Assembly (NCBI GenBank): GCA_003854995.1
Contig: RQOI01000035.1
Location: forward strand, 1 to 25,152
Length of the DNA stretch: 25,152 bases
Direction of reading: 5' to 3'
Source of the DNA: Candidatus Zhuqueibacterota bacterium
GTDB lineage: Bacteria > Zhuqueibacterota > Zhuqueibacteria > Residuimicrobiales > Krinioviventaceae
Part shown: piece by piece, positions 16,287 to 24,634 of the stretch
Numbering within the stretch: position 1 is the first letter of the stretch
Layout of the letters: the number at the start of each line of letters is the position of its first letter
Position numbers and translations under genes: made by a program
The notes under the pieces: model-generated
Database searches by the model: none
Told to the model about the DNA's origin: nothing
The model's input: the letters and a program-made list of their open reading frames with translations, nothing else

Positions 16287-17622
16287 GCTGCAGGATCACA
16301 TTCCCCATCCCCGTCGCTTCAACCGGTCCGGCGATCACTTCCAGGCCGGTCATCTCCTTTGTCAAACGATTCAAGAGCAGGTTCTGCGCGCCGCCGCCGA
16401 CGATGTGCAGGCGCTGTAAGGGCTGCGGCAGCATGGTGTTCAGGTTGTCGAGCACCTGCTTGTATTTGCGGGCCAGGCTTTCGAGGGCGCAGCGGATGTA
16501 CTGGCCTTTGCTCATCGGGACAGGCTGGCCGCTGTCGCGACAGTACTTTTCCATCGCTGCGGGCATGTTGAGCGGATTGGTGAATGCGGGATCATCCGGA
16601 TCTACGTGACAGGACGAGGGGCCAGCTTCTTCGGCCAGGCGTGTGAGCTCATTGTAGCTCAACTCCTCACCCTCTTTCGCCCAGTCGGACTTGCAGCGCT
16701 GCACGAGCCAGAGGCCGGCGACGTTCTTGAGAAAACGAATGGTGTCATCGACGCCACCTTCATTGGTGAAATTATTGGCGAGCGCGATGTCGTTGATGAT
16801 GGGCTGCGGCGATGCAACGCCGATGAGCGACCAGGTGCCGGAGCTGAGATACGCCCAGTTCTCACCTGTGGCCGGAACCGCCGCCACAGCGCTGGCCGTA
16901 TCGTGACAGGCGGGCGCCACGACCGGGACTCGCGGCAACCCGGCTTCTTCGGCGATCTCGCGGCGCAGTTGTCCCAGGCGCGTACCCGGAGGGACAATGT
17001 CAGGGATGATGCGCAAGGGCAAATTCAGGCGATCGAAAATCTCTTTTTCCCAGGTTTTGCTCCATGGATTCAACAGCTGCGAAGTCGAGGCGATGGTGTA
17101 TTCCGAGACCATTTCGCCGGTGAGGAAATGGTTCAACAAGTCCGGGATGAACAGCAGCTTTTCCGCCACCTCGAGCAATGGGCTCTGCTCTTGTACCAGC
17201 CGCAGGAGCTGGAAAATCGAGTTGAATGACATGAACTGAATGCCCGTCTTTTTGTAGAGCTGTTCGCGGGGAATTCGTTCAAAGGCGATCTGCATCACCT
17301 CGTCCGTGTCCATGTCGCGGTAAGCGTACGGATTGCCAAGCAGGACGCCCCTACGACCCAGCAGGCCGAAATCGACTCCCCAGGTGTCGACGCCGATGGA
17401 ACGGATGTCTTTGTGGCCGAGGTGCGCTGTTCTGGCGAGACCGATTTTGATTTCGTCAAAGAGCTGCAAAATGTCCCAGTGAAAGTGCCCGTTGATGTGC
17501 ACCATGCGATTGGGGAAGCGGTGCGTCTCTTCGAGGCGAAGCCCGTCTTTTTCGTAAATGCCGACGAGTGCGCGGCCGCTGGAAGCGCCGAGATCAAAGG
17601 CGAGGTACTTTTCGAGTGCCAT
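16273..17622 (-). CDS. rhaB: Rhamnulokinase (FGGY family), C-terminus apparently cut by a frame change
   Basis: Phosphorylates L-rhamnulose to L-rhamnulose-1-phosphate in the cytoplasm, the second step of L-rhamnose catabolism. Visible motifs: DLGASSGR (10-17, first ATP/phosphate loop), VDTWGVDFGLL (78-88), ACHDTASA with the likely catalytic base D241, YLSSGTWSLIG (258-268) and the adenosine-motif IVGGGAQN in the C-terminal part. ATG 17622 has GAGGA 7 bases upstream, and the gene follows the DUF4838 gene by 24 bases. The product is 449 aa, while rhamnulokinases usually have about 480. It stops abruptly with LQRRAR right after GNVIL, where relatives continue for about 30 residues. The missing end seems to lie in another frame down to 16182 (separate entry). 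Kinase identity is strong; whether this copy is functional is open. No other rha genes are in the window. Confidence 0.92.
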   Translation of the reverse strand: MALEKYLAFDLGASSGRALVGIYEKDGLRLEETHRFPNRMVHINGHFHWDILQLFDEIKIGLARTAHLGHKDIRSIGVDTWGVDFGLLGRRGVLLGNPYAYRDMDTDEVMQIAFERIPREQLYKKTGIQFMSFNSIFQLLRLVQEQSPLLEVAEKLLFIPDLLNHFLTGEMVSEYTIASTSQLLNPWSKTWEKEIFDRLNLPLRIIPDIVPPGTRLGQLRREIAEEAGLPRVPVVAPACHDTASAVAAVPATGENWAYLSSGTWSLIGVASPQPIINDIALANNFTNEGGVDDTIRFLKNVAGLWLVQRCKSDWAKEGEELSYNELTRLAEEAGPSSCHVDPDDPAFTNPLNMPAAMEKYCRDSGQPVPMSKGQYIRCALESLARKYKQVLDNLNTMLPQPLQRLHIVGGGAQNLLLNRLTKEMTGLEVIAGPVEATGMGNVILQRRAR

Positions 17623-17646
17623 GACAGGATTCCTCGTTGTTGCGCG

Positions 17647-19884
17647 CTATTTGGGTTCCTCTTCGATGAGGCGTTCCAGCATGTCCTGAATGCCCGAGGC
17701 AGCCAGAACATTTGCCTCGCCGAACATCGGTTCGGGAATTTCATAATGCCGCAGCCGTCGCATATTCTCATTGAGGCGATAGATCGCCTCGTCTTTGATA
17801 TACTTTTCATCGGGACGGCGCGTAAAGTAAGAGATGACATTATCATAAAGATGGATCATGCGTTCGGCATACTGCAATTCCTCATCCAGCTCCTCGATGC
17901 GCCGTCGAACATCTTCTGTGACATTCTCTGCCAGCAATTCGTCCATCAGAAAGCGAGCCTCGAATATGAGATGGTAGGTGTTCTCCCACAAGCTGTTAAA
18001 GTCGATGGCGTCGGACGTCCTCTCAACAAATCGCTCGTTCATTTTTATCAATCCGGAGCCAGTGCTCGCCGCTCCTTTTAAGGAGGCGTAATCTCGCTGC
18101 GGCAGATAATAGCACCAGGTGGTGATGGTCGACAACGCCAGTTCAAGCCGTTCCATATAGTCTGCAACCGTCTTTGAGACTGCGGGATAGAGCAGCGTGA
18201 AAAATTCCTGTTTCAGCGTATCGGTCGGCACGTGCGCATCCCACGCCTGACGCGCGAACTGATAATTGGTGAGAACCTGCACCCCGCCTTTGCGCAGGCG
18301 AACGTGCTGAAAATTGATGCCTCGTACGCCCAGCTCTGCAAAGTCCTGGATATCGATCGACATGACAGTGGAGTGCAGGGTGGGAAGATTGTGAAAATAG
18401 CTGGCATTGTAATTCTCGGCGATATAGATGTCGCCGTCATAGAGCTTTTTCTTGCCGAGCCATGACCACAGGTTCTTCGCAAACCAGATATTGATGTCAA
18501 TGCATTTTGCGTCAATGATACAATGGTTGAAGCAGCGCGGACCGGTGAACAGAAAAAGGGCGCTGTTGGCCGTCGCAAAGTCTTTGGGCAGGGCGATGCT
18601 CGGTGGATCGAGCGCGGAATTTTGCGCATAGCCGTGGACAAAAACCCGTCGCTGCAGAGTCTCTTTTTTACGCGCTGCTGCAAGCGCTCGGTTCAAGTGG
18701 TACATGAGATAGAGGAGCTTGTCGCTATCATTGCCCATGCGCTGACAGTGTTCGCACGTGCACCATATTTCCGGTGTCCACAAGTCGATGATGTCACAGG
18801 TCTGCCAATCGCCATAACAGAGCTTGTCGACGATCGTCTGCACAAATTCCCTGATCGCCTCCGGCTGGGACAGGCAAATATGCGAGAAACCGGCAGCGAC
18901 GCGACGGTGATCCGAGGTGTCGGCCTCGATGCCAAACCATTCCGGATGCGCTTCGGTATAAGAGAGTTTATCATCCCTGTTTGTATCACCCTTGAAATAC
19001 TCGCTGATGATGTAGGGATCCATCGGATATTGTTCGTCTCCCTGGAAAGTGGGATGATTGTAGCGATATTGATACTCGGGTCTGAGTAAGGTCAAAAAAA
19101 CATCCGTTCGTCCCGTATTGAGTAAGACGCCTCGCTGTTTCAAGGCGCCGATATTATCTTGCAGATTGGAAAACAGATTGAGATGATTGCGGCCCATCCA
19201 GGATATGAAGAGGCTGTCCGCCGGTTCGTCGATACGCTGTGCATCCATCCAAAAGCCGCGAATCCGGAAGGATGGCTCGACATAAAGATGCATGTTGTGA
19301 ATGCCGATTTTTGCGTAATGAGGGACGTATTCGCCATTTTTATCCGGGGCATACCAGCGAACCCCCCAACGGTTCAGCAGTTCATAAACAGCATAGAGGA
19401 TGGCCACTGACGATCGACCTGACAGCACCAGCCCCTGATAGTTATGCCTGTAAAAAGAATCGATGCGCAGCGCCTGATCGTTTGCCGATTTGTGTTTTCT
19501 CCACGCCCGCTTGATCTGTCTTCGCACGCTGCTCAAATCATCGTGTTGCGGAGAGCCGAGCAACACCAGATGACCCGAGTCCGGCAGAGCAGCCGTGTCG
19601 ACGATGGGAATCTGCTGTTTGGGCACACCGATGATGCGGCTGAGATAGTCTTGCAGTTCAATCGCTGCCAGCGCTTGACGACAGATATCGTCATCGCGGT
19701 TATCGGCGTCGAACCAGTCGATGCTGTCGTATGCAGCGCAGGCAGCTTCGACGGATGCATAATCGCCCAGCTCCAGGACGATCGTGCAGGTCTGATCGCG
19801 ATCGATGAGATCAAACGGCTGTTCTTTTGGCGCGCAGGAGAAAAAAAGAAGAGCAAGAGAAAAAATCACAATCAGCCGGACCAT
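17647..19884 (-). CDS. DUF4838-family glycoside-hydrolase-like lipoprotein with embedded EF-hand loop (745 aa)
   Basis: ATG 19884 has AGGAG 8 bases upstream. The N-terminus MVRLIVIFSLALLFFSCAPK is a lipoprotein signal with lipidated C17. Residues about 30-200 look like the alpha-glucuronidase-type N-terminal domain (ELQDYLSRIIG, then LVLLGSP, then AVYELLNRWGVRWYAP). From about 205 on a TIM-barrel-like DUF4838 domain follows: FRIRGFWMD, HPEWFGIE (313-320), HICLSQPEAIREF, DLWTPEIWCTCEHC (C375, C377, C380) and FVHGYAQNSALDPP. The C-terminal third is helical. DUF4838 proteins are found in polysaccharide-use loci and are presumed hydrolases; the reaction is not established. Residues 300-311 (DTNRDDKLSYTE) form a complete EF-hand calcium loop right before HPEWF. 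Its coupling to rhamnulokinase (24-base gap) suggests a rhamnose-containing substrate. A weak promoter-like pair (TTGGCA, 17 bases, TTACCT) lies upstream. Confidence 0.88.
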   Translation of the reverse strand: MVRLIVIFSLALLFFSCAPKEQPFDLIDRDQTCTIVLELGDYASVEAACAAYDSIDWFDADNRDDDICRQALAAIELQDYLSRIIGVPKQQIPIVDTAALPDSGHLVLLGSPQHDDLSSVRRQIKRAWRKHKSANDQALRIDSFYRHNYQGLVLSGRSSVAILYAVYELLNRWGVRWYAPDKNGEYVPHYAKIGIHNMHLYVEPSFRIRGFWMDAQRIDEPADSLFISWMGRNHLNLFSNLQDNIGALKQRGVLLNTGRTDVFLTLLRPEYQYRYNHPTFQGDEQYPMDPYIISEYFKGDTNRDDKLSYTEAHPEWFGIEADTSDHRRVAAGFSHICLSQPEAIREFVQTIVDKLCYGDWQTCDIIDLWTPEIWCTCEHCQRMGNDSDKLLYLMYHLNRALAAARKKETLQRRVFVHGYAQNSALDPPSIALPKDFATANSALFLFTGPRCFNHCIIDAKCIDINIWFAKNLWSWLGKKKLYDGDIYIAENYNASYFHNLPTLHSTVMSIDIQDFAELGVRGINFQHVRLRKGGVQVLTNYQFARQAWDAHVPTDTLKQEFFTLLYPAVSKTVADYMERLELALSTITTWCYYLPQRDYASLKGAASTGSGLIKMNERFVERTSDAIDFNSLWENTYHLIFEARFLMDELLAENVTEDVRRRIEELDEELQYAERMIHLYDNVISYFTRRPDEKYIKDEAIYRLNENMRRLRHYEIPEPMFGEANVLAASGIQDMLERLIEEEPK

Positions 19885-19991
19885 CTGCGGATCTCCTAAT
19901 TGATGACAGGGAAGACTTGCTCATCGAAGGACGAGCGTCGAAAAAGGTAATGAATTTTTGAAAATGTTGCCAATGAAATTATGCTGCGCCA

Positions 19992-20209
19992 TCACCCTCT
20001 GATATAGCGCGCGACCTTGTCCAGCTTGCGATTGACATAAACCTGCAGCGCTCCGACAATTCCATGTGAACGGAGCAGTGTTTGAAACCGAGCTCGAATA
20101 TCGGCAATCAAGCTGTCAAGATCAGCATAGTCTTGCGGATGATATCCGTGGAGAGGTCATTGAGCTCGATATGCAAGATCGTGAGGTAATTTTGATTGAC
20201 ATTCCGCAT
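19992..20209 (-). pseudogene. Small gene of unknown function, apparently frameshifted (about 72 aa if repaired)
   Basis: ATG at 20209-20207 has an excellent ribosome binding site, GGAGG with a 5-base spacer. The first frame reads MRNVNQNYLTILHIELNDLS, then TDIIRK, and stops at 20108 after 33 codons. The frame offset by one continues the sense: DYADLDSLIADIRARF, QTLLRSHGIVGALQVYV, NRKLDKVARYIRG, stopping at 19992. One added base near 20132 (AAGAC to AAGGAC) joins the two into a coherent 72-residue, mostly helical protein. No slippery heptamer is visible at the junction, so programmed frameshifting is unlikely. It lies 74 bases after the TPR lipoprotein gene and about 107 before the DUF4838 gene, probably in the same transcript. 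I do not recognise the family. Outside this gene the 19885-20283 interval holds nothing else I can support. Confidence 0.5.
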
Positions 20210-20283
20210 GTCGGCCTCCGGCTTTCGACTGACATGACAATGATGGAGAGCACATACATCTACTATAACAGAGCATCCCGGTC

Positions 20284-22515
20284 TCACCTTCCCAGTTGCG
20301 CGACTATTTTAGCATCAACGACCAGGCCGAGCTCCTGGGCGCGCCGAATATGCTTTTGGGCCGCATCTTTACGTCCCAGGTGATGATATTGAATCGCCAG
20401 CGCATAGTGCGCCTGCGCATTCTGCTGGTCTGCTTGGATGGCGCGCTCGATAAAGCCGGCTGCCTGTTCATGCTCATCCTGCTCGCCGCGGAGTAATCCC
20501 ATGCCATAGAGCGCGTCGCCCTGATTGGGATTCAGTTCCAGGGCCTGCTGTAAAAAGAGTTCGGCCTCGGTGAAGAGACGCTTTTTAGTGTAGACAATGC
20601 CTTGCGCGGCGAGGAAAAGCGCATTGTCCATGGTCAATCCCGCAGCGGTCTGGTATTCTTCGAGGGCCAGATCCCATTGACCGACAAATTCACGCTGTTT
20701 TCCGGTGAGATAATGGCTGTAAGCGCGCTGATATTCAGCCTCTGCAAACCGGTGCAGAGAATCCAGAACCGCGGCATAGAGCTGCCGAGAGTCGATATAA
20801 CTACCATTGAGCTCGATTGCTTTTTGCAGGTGCAGAGCAGATTGTTCGAACTCTCCCTTTTGGGCCATGACATCGCCAAAGATAAAGTGAACGACGGCAT
20901 CGTCGGGATTCATCTCCACAGCTCGCGCCAGCGTGGCCTGCGCGAGCTCGGCCTGACCGAGAGCGAACTGAATTTGACCTTGCATCGCCACTGCTCTGGC
21001 GAGATTCGGATGAAAACCGAGCGCCTGCTCGCACGCCTCCTCCGCCCATTGCAGCGAGTCGGATGCAAATAAAGTACGCGCCTGATTGAGCCTCGCCTGC
21101 GCCATCATCCTGTTTGATCCCGCTCTGTCACCCTCGTTCTGATAAATGAACGCCAGGTTCTCATAGGGCTGAATGAGGTTTGGCGCAAGTTCGATGGCCT
21201 GCTCAAAGTCTTTTTTCGCATCACGAAACTGTCCGATGAGCAGTTTGGCTTTGCCCAGATTGTTGTACATCATGGCGTAATCGGCCGCCAGCTGCGAGAC
21301 ATCGACGCAGCCGCTGAACAGGTCACTGACGCCGCGGGCGAGTTGCCCGCCCTGGGCGAAATAGCGCCCTTCCACGTAGCGCGGATAGAGCTCCAGTGCC
21401 CGTTGATAAGCCAGCTGTGCCTCTGCCGGGTCGTCTTTTTCAAGCAAAGCATTGCCAAGACTGTTGTACACCAGCGCGTAACTGGAATCGAGCGCAATGG
21501 CCTTGTCGAAGGATTTGAGCGCCAGAGCCGTCTGTCCCAGTGACATGTAGATGTTGCCGCGCTGCAGATAGAACATGGCAAAGGTGCTGTCGATTTGGAT
21601 GGCGCGACTGATATAGTTGAGGGCAGTCGCCGGATTGGCCACTTTGTCGAGTGCGATGGAGAGATTGAACAGAACCGGTGCGGCGGTGCTGTCAATTTTC
21701 AATGCGCGATAGAAATCATCAATTGCGCTTTCGTATTGCTGTCTGTTGACGAGGATGAGCCCGTGATTGTTCAGCGCGCTGATCATGCCGGGATCGAAGC
21801 GAAGGGCTTTTTCATAATATCGCTGTGCTTCGTCGAGGTCGCACTTGCGCGCATAGCTGTTGCCGAGATAATAATGGACAGAGCCGTTGGATGGCTTGAT
21901 TTGCGCTGCGCGGGTAAAATTTTCTATCGCCAGGTTCAATTGACCCCGCTCATAATAGTAGGCGCCCAAATTGATATAATGGGAATCGTGCTCCGGTTGC
22001 AGTTGAACGGCTCTTTTATAATGGGCTTCAGCTCTGTTGTACTGCTGCGCCGCCTCATAGACTTGTCCCAGAAGAGAGATGGCGTCGACAAAGTAGGGGT
22101 CGCGCTGCAGCGCCTCTTCGGCCGCTTTTTCGGCAAGAGCGTATTGCTTTTGCGTCAGATAAACGTGCCCCATGTTGACATAGGCTCGCACATACGCCGG
22201 TTGCAGCCGGATGGCCGTCTGATAGTAAAAGAGCGCCGAATCGATTTGGCCGTTTTTATGCAGGGCTACGCCCAGGTTGGTCTGTTTTTGTGGATCATTC
22301 GGGAGGATTGCAGCGGCCTGCCGGAAATAAAAGATGGCCTGCTCATTGTCGCCGGCATTCAAAGCCGCATCCCCTTTTTCAGCATAATAAGAGGCAGAGC
22401 TTTCCAGCAACTGCTGGATGCGGAGCTCTTCCTCTTTGCGGCGCTTTTCGCGAACGCCGGCGCAGCTGAGAAGAAAGAGCAGGACAAAAAGAGAGGCAGC
22501 AAGACGGCGACCCAT
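20284..22515 (-). CDS. TPR-array lipoprotein (743 aa)
   Basis: The frame is open upstream to 22647, but ATG 22515 is the likely start: AAAGGA lies 5 bases upstream and the product begins MGRRLAASLFVLLFLLSCAG, a lipoprotein signal with lipobox LLSC (C18). Nearly all the rest is a continuous array of about 18-20 TPR units of 34 residues. Examples are TNLGVALHKNGQIDSALFYY and YNSLGNALLEKDDPAEAQLAY, most units ending in A-x-x-x-x-P. A roughly 33-residue non-TPR linker (GGQLARGVSDLFSGCVDVSQ) breaks the array near residue 390. The array is a protein-binding scaffold, probably periplasmic and anchored to a membrane; partner unknown. It is the first gene of the minus-strand group and has its own promoter-like sequence. 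Confidence 0.9.
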   Translation of the reverse strand: MGRRLAASLFVLLFLLSCAGVREKRRKEEELRIQQLLESSASYYAEKGDAALNAGDNEQAIFYFRQAAAILPNDPQKQTNLGVALHKNGQIDSALFYYQTAIRLQPAYVRAYVNMGHVYLTQKQYALAEKAAEEALQRDPYFVDAISLLGQVYEAAQQYNRAEAHYKRAVQLQPEHDSHYINLGAYYYERGQLNLAIENFTRAAQIKPSNGSVHYYLGNSYARKCDLDEAQRYYEKALRFDPGMISALNNHGLILVNRQQYESAIDDFYRALKIDSTAAPVLFNLSIALDKVANPATALNYISRAIQIDSTFAMFYLQRGNIYMSLGQTALALKSFDKAIALDSSYALVYNSLGNALLEKDDPAEAQLAYQRALELYPRYVEGRYFAQGGQLARGVSDLFSGCVDVSQLAADYAMMYNNLGKAKLLIGQFRDAKKDFEQAIELAPNLIQPYENLAFIYQNEGDRAGSNRMMAQARLNQARTLFASDSLQWAEEACEQALGFHPNLARAVAMQGQIQFALGQAELAQATLARAVEMNPDDAVVHFIFGDVMAQKGEFEQSALHLQKAIELNGSYIDSRQLYAAVLDSLHRFAEAEYQRAYSHYLTGKQREFVGQWDLALEEYQTAAGLTMDNALFLAAQGIVYTKKRLFTEAELFLQQALELNPNQGDALYGMGLLRGEQDEHEQAAGFIERAIQADQQNAQAHYALAIQYHHLGRKDAAQKHIRRAQELGLVVDAKIVAQLGR

Positions 22516-22585
22516 GGCAATCCTTTCTTTAAAGGCGTTTATGGATAGGGGATAACCGACATGAACGGCAAGTAATCCATAGATT

Positions 22586-22614
22586 ATTATAATAAAAGTC
22601 TGACACGGAAACAA
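22586..22614 (-). promoter_or_regulatory. Sigma70-like promoter for the TPR lipoprotein gene
   Basis: On the minus strand, TTGTTT (22614-22609) and a perfect TATAAT (22591-22586) are 17 bases apart. The expected start near 22579 leaves a leader of about 65 bases before ATG 22515. It lies between the pepF terminator and the TPR gene, where a promoter is expected. Confidence 0.6.
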
Positions 22615-22666
22615 GAGTAAACGCGGACAGCCTGCATTTTCATTCACCTGCTTTGTCCGTAAACGA

Positions 22667-22694
22667 AAAAGCCAATCCGTCTGGATTGGCTTTT
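22667..22694 (-). terminator. Intrinsic terminator after pepF
   Basis: GCCAATCC (22671-22678) and GGATTGGC (22683-22690) form a perfect 8-bp stem around a 4-base loop, flanked by complementary A and T runs that extend the pairing. Read on the minus strand, the hairpin is followed by TTTTT. It starts 6 bases after the pepF stop codon (22700-22702) and separates pepF from the TPR gene promoter. Confidence 0.93.
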
Positions 22695-22699
22695 CGGGA

Positions 22700-24574
22700 T
22701 CAGATGCCTTTTTTTTGCAATATCTTTTCGATTTCGTCCATCACCCGATTCATCTTGGCCATCGTCTTGTCAAAGGGATCGGCGGTCGTCATGTCCACGC
22801 CGGCCTTTTTGAGGATTTTGATGGGATAATCGGAACCGCCCGCTGAGATGAACGAGATATAATGCTCAAGCGCGCCCTTTTCTCCCTGCAGCACTTTTTC
22901 AGAGAGCGCGGTGGAGGCGCAAAATGATGTCGAGTATTGATAGACGTAAAAGTCTCGGTAAAAGTGCGGGATGAATGCCCATTCGTATGTCTGTACGTCA
23001 TCGATGAGACACACACCTTTGTCGTGCCCGTAGTAGCGCCGAACGATGTCCGCATAGAGCTTGGTCAATGTCTCGGATGTCAACGCCTCGCCACGCTCCG
23101 CCATTTCATGCATCTTTAATTCAAACTCGGCGAATTGCGTCTGACGAAAGACCGTCCCTTTCAGGCCATCCAGATACTCCATCAACAGCGACAGGATGAC
23201 GTCGTCGTCTTTGATCTCTTTCAGCATATGATCGATCAGCAGGGCCTCGTTGAATGTCGAGGCCACTTCAGCGACAAAGATCGAATAATTTGCCAGCGGA
23301 TAGGGCTGGTTTTTATTGGAGTAATAGCTGTGCATGGTATGTCCCAGCTCATGCGCCAGCGTGCTGACATCGTTATAAGTGCCATTGAAATTGAGGAGGA
23401 TGAATGGATGCACGTCATAGGCATCGCCGGATGAGTAGGCGCCGGAAGCCTTTGCGGTCGTCGGATAGACATCGATCCAGCGATTTTGGGTGGCCATTTT
23501 AACCGTATTGACATAGTCGTCGCCGAGCGGCTTGAAAGCTTGCAGGACAATATCATAGGCTTCATCAATGGTGTATTTGAGATCGACGCCCTCGACGGTC
23601 GGCGCATACAGGTCGCTGTATTTCAGCTGTTCGACGCCGAGCATGCGACGCTTGATTTCAAGATAGCGATGAAATGAGCCGAGATTATTGTTGACATTGC
23701 TCACCAGACTGTGATAGACATCCGGCGGAATGTTGTCGCCATCGAGCGCATTGGCCAGACACGATTCGTAATTTCGCGCCCGGGTGTAAAAGAGATGCGC
23801 GTTGACGCTGCCGCTCAAGGATGTGGCGAATGTGCTGCCGTATTTTTTCAGTGCGCCAAAAAACTCTTGCATGACCAGCTCTCGATCGCCGCGATTTTCC
23901 GAGGCGCGATATCTGGCATAGCCAGCTGCGGTCAATGTGGCTTTGCTGCCGTCGCTCAACTCCACTTCCGGATAGGGCAGCTCGGCATTGGAAAAGACGT
24001 TGTAAATCTCATCTGCGCTGCCGGTGACCAGTCCCGCTTCAGCAATGATCCGTTCTTCTTTTTCCGAGAGTCGGTGCGCTTTTTTACGCTGCAGATCCTT
24101 CAGATAGAATTCATAGTCGCGCAGCCCTTTTTCCTCACTGATAAATCGGTCGATGGTAGCAGCGTCCATGGCGAGAATTTCGGGCTCGATGAAGGATGAT
24201 AAAGAGCTGTAACGAGTGCCCATCTGCGCCATCTCCTGACCCATGCCCTGAAATTTGGGATCACGAGTGTCCAGATCAGAATTCATGCGGGCGTACATGA
24301 AAAGACGGACGAACTCTTTGGACAGGGCGCTCTGAAAGTCCAGGCATTGCCTGAGCGTCTGCGGCGAGGAGGCAAGCTTGCCCTTAAAGTCCAATACCTT
24401 GTCGAACATGCCCTCGAGCTCTTCCTTTTTGGCTCTCCAGGCGTCATCGCTTTCATACAGATCGGCCAGATTCCACTTGTATTGCTCTTCCACCGCAGCG
24501 CGTTCCATCTGTGCGCCGGCCATTTCCATGATAAAGAGAGATGAGAGTATCATGACGAGTCCTGCTTTATTCAT
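22700..24574 (-). CDS. pepF: Oligoendopeptidase F (peptidase family M3), exported form (624 aa)
   Basis: A zinc metallopeptidase that cleaves short peptides. The active site is HELGHTMH (H408, E409, H412) with the third zinc ligand E436 in FVAEVASTFNEALL; the N-terminal YKWNLADLYESDDAW is the usual start of PepF. Length matches the family (about 600). ATG 24574 has AAGGAAC 4 bases upstream. Residues 1-21 (MNKAGLVMILSSLFIMEMAGA, then Q) form a cleavable signal peptide. That is unusual because classic PepF of Gram-positive bacteria is cytoplasmic, so this enzyme probably works in the periplasm or outside the cell. It follows an M49 peptidase gene by 60 bases, and the two are likely co-transcribed. 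Confidence 0.95.
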   Translation of the reverse strand: MNKAGLVMILSSLFIMEMAGAQMERAAVEEQYKWNLADLYESDDAWRAKKEELEGMFDKVLDFKGKLASSPQTLRQCLDFQSALSKEFVRLFMYARMNSDLDTRDPKFQGMGQEMAQMGTRYSSLSSFIEPEILAMDAATIDRFISEEKGLRDYEFYLKDLQRKKAHRLSEKEERIIAEAGLVTGSADEIYNVFSNAELPYPEVELSDGSKATLTAAGYARYRASENRGDRELVMQEFFGALKKYGSTFATSLSGSVNAHLFYTRARNYESCLANALDGDNIPPDVYHSLVSNVNNNLGSFHRYLEIKRRMLGVEQLKYSDLYAPTVEGVDLKYTIDEAYDIVLQAFKPLGDDYVNTVKMATQNRWIDVYPTTAKASGAYSSGDAYDVHPFILLNFNGTYNDVSTLAHELGHTMHSYYSNKNQPYPLANYSIFVAEVASTFNEALLIDHMLKEIKDDDVILSLLMEYLDGLKGTVFRQTQFAEFELKMHEMAERGEALTSETLTKLYADIVRRYYGHDKGVCLIDDVQTYEWAFIPHFYRDFYVYQYSTSFCASTALSEKVLQGEKGALEHYISFISAGGSDYPIKILKKAGVDMTTADPFDKTMAKMNRVMDEIEKILQKKGI

Positions 24575-24634
24575 TCTTGTTCCTTTCCAAGCTTGTCATA
24601 GGTGATTGTTTCTTACGATGAAGATCATGCCATG

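Noticed and set aside
16606..18081. Long plus-strand frames opposite rhaB and the DUF4838 gene (207 and 222 codons)
   Set aside because: Both are mirror frames of well-conserved minus-strand genes in GC-richer DNA; no motifs of their own.
20066..20383. Plus-strand open frame of 105 codons in the gap before the TPR gene
   Set aside because: It runs into the 3' end of the TPR gene. The minus strand has a strong ribosome binding site and a better protein-like sequence in the same interval.
21595..22548. Plus-strand open frame of 317 codons
   Set aside because: It is fully antisense to the TPR lipoprotein gene, whose regular repeats, lipobox and promoter make it clearly the real gene.
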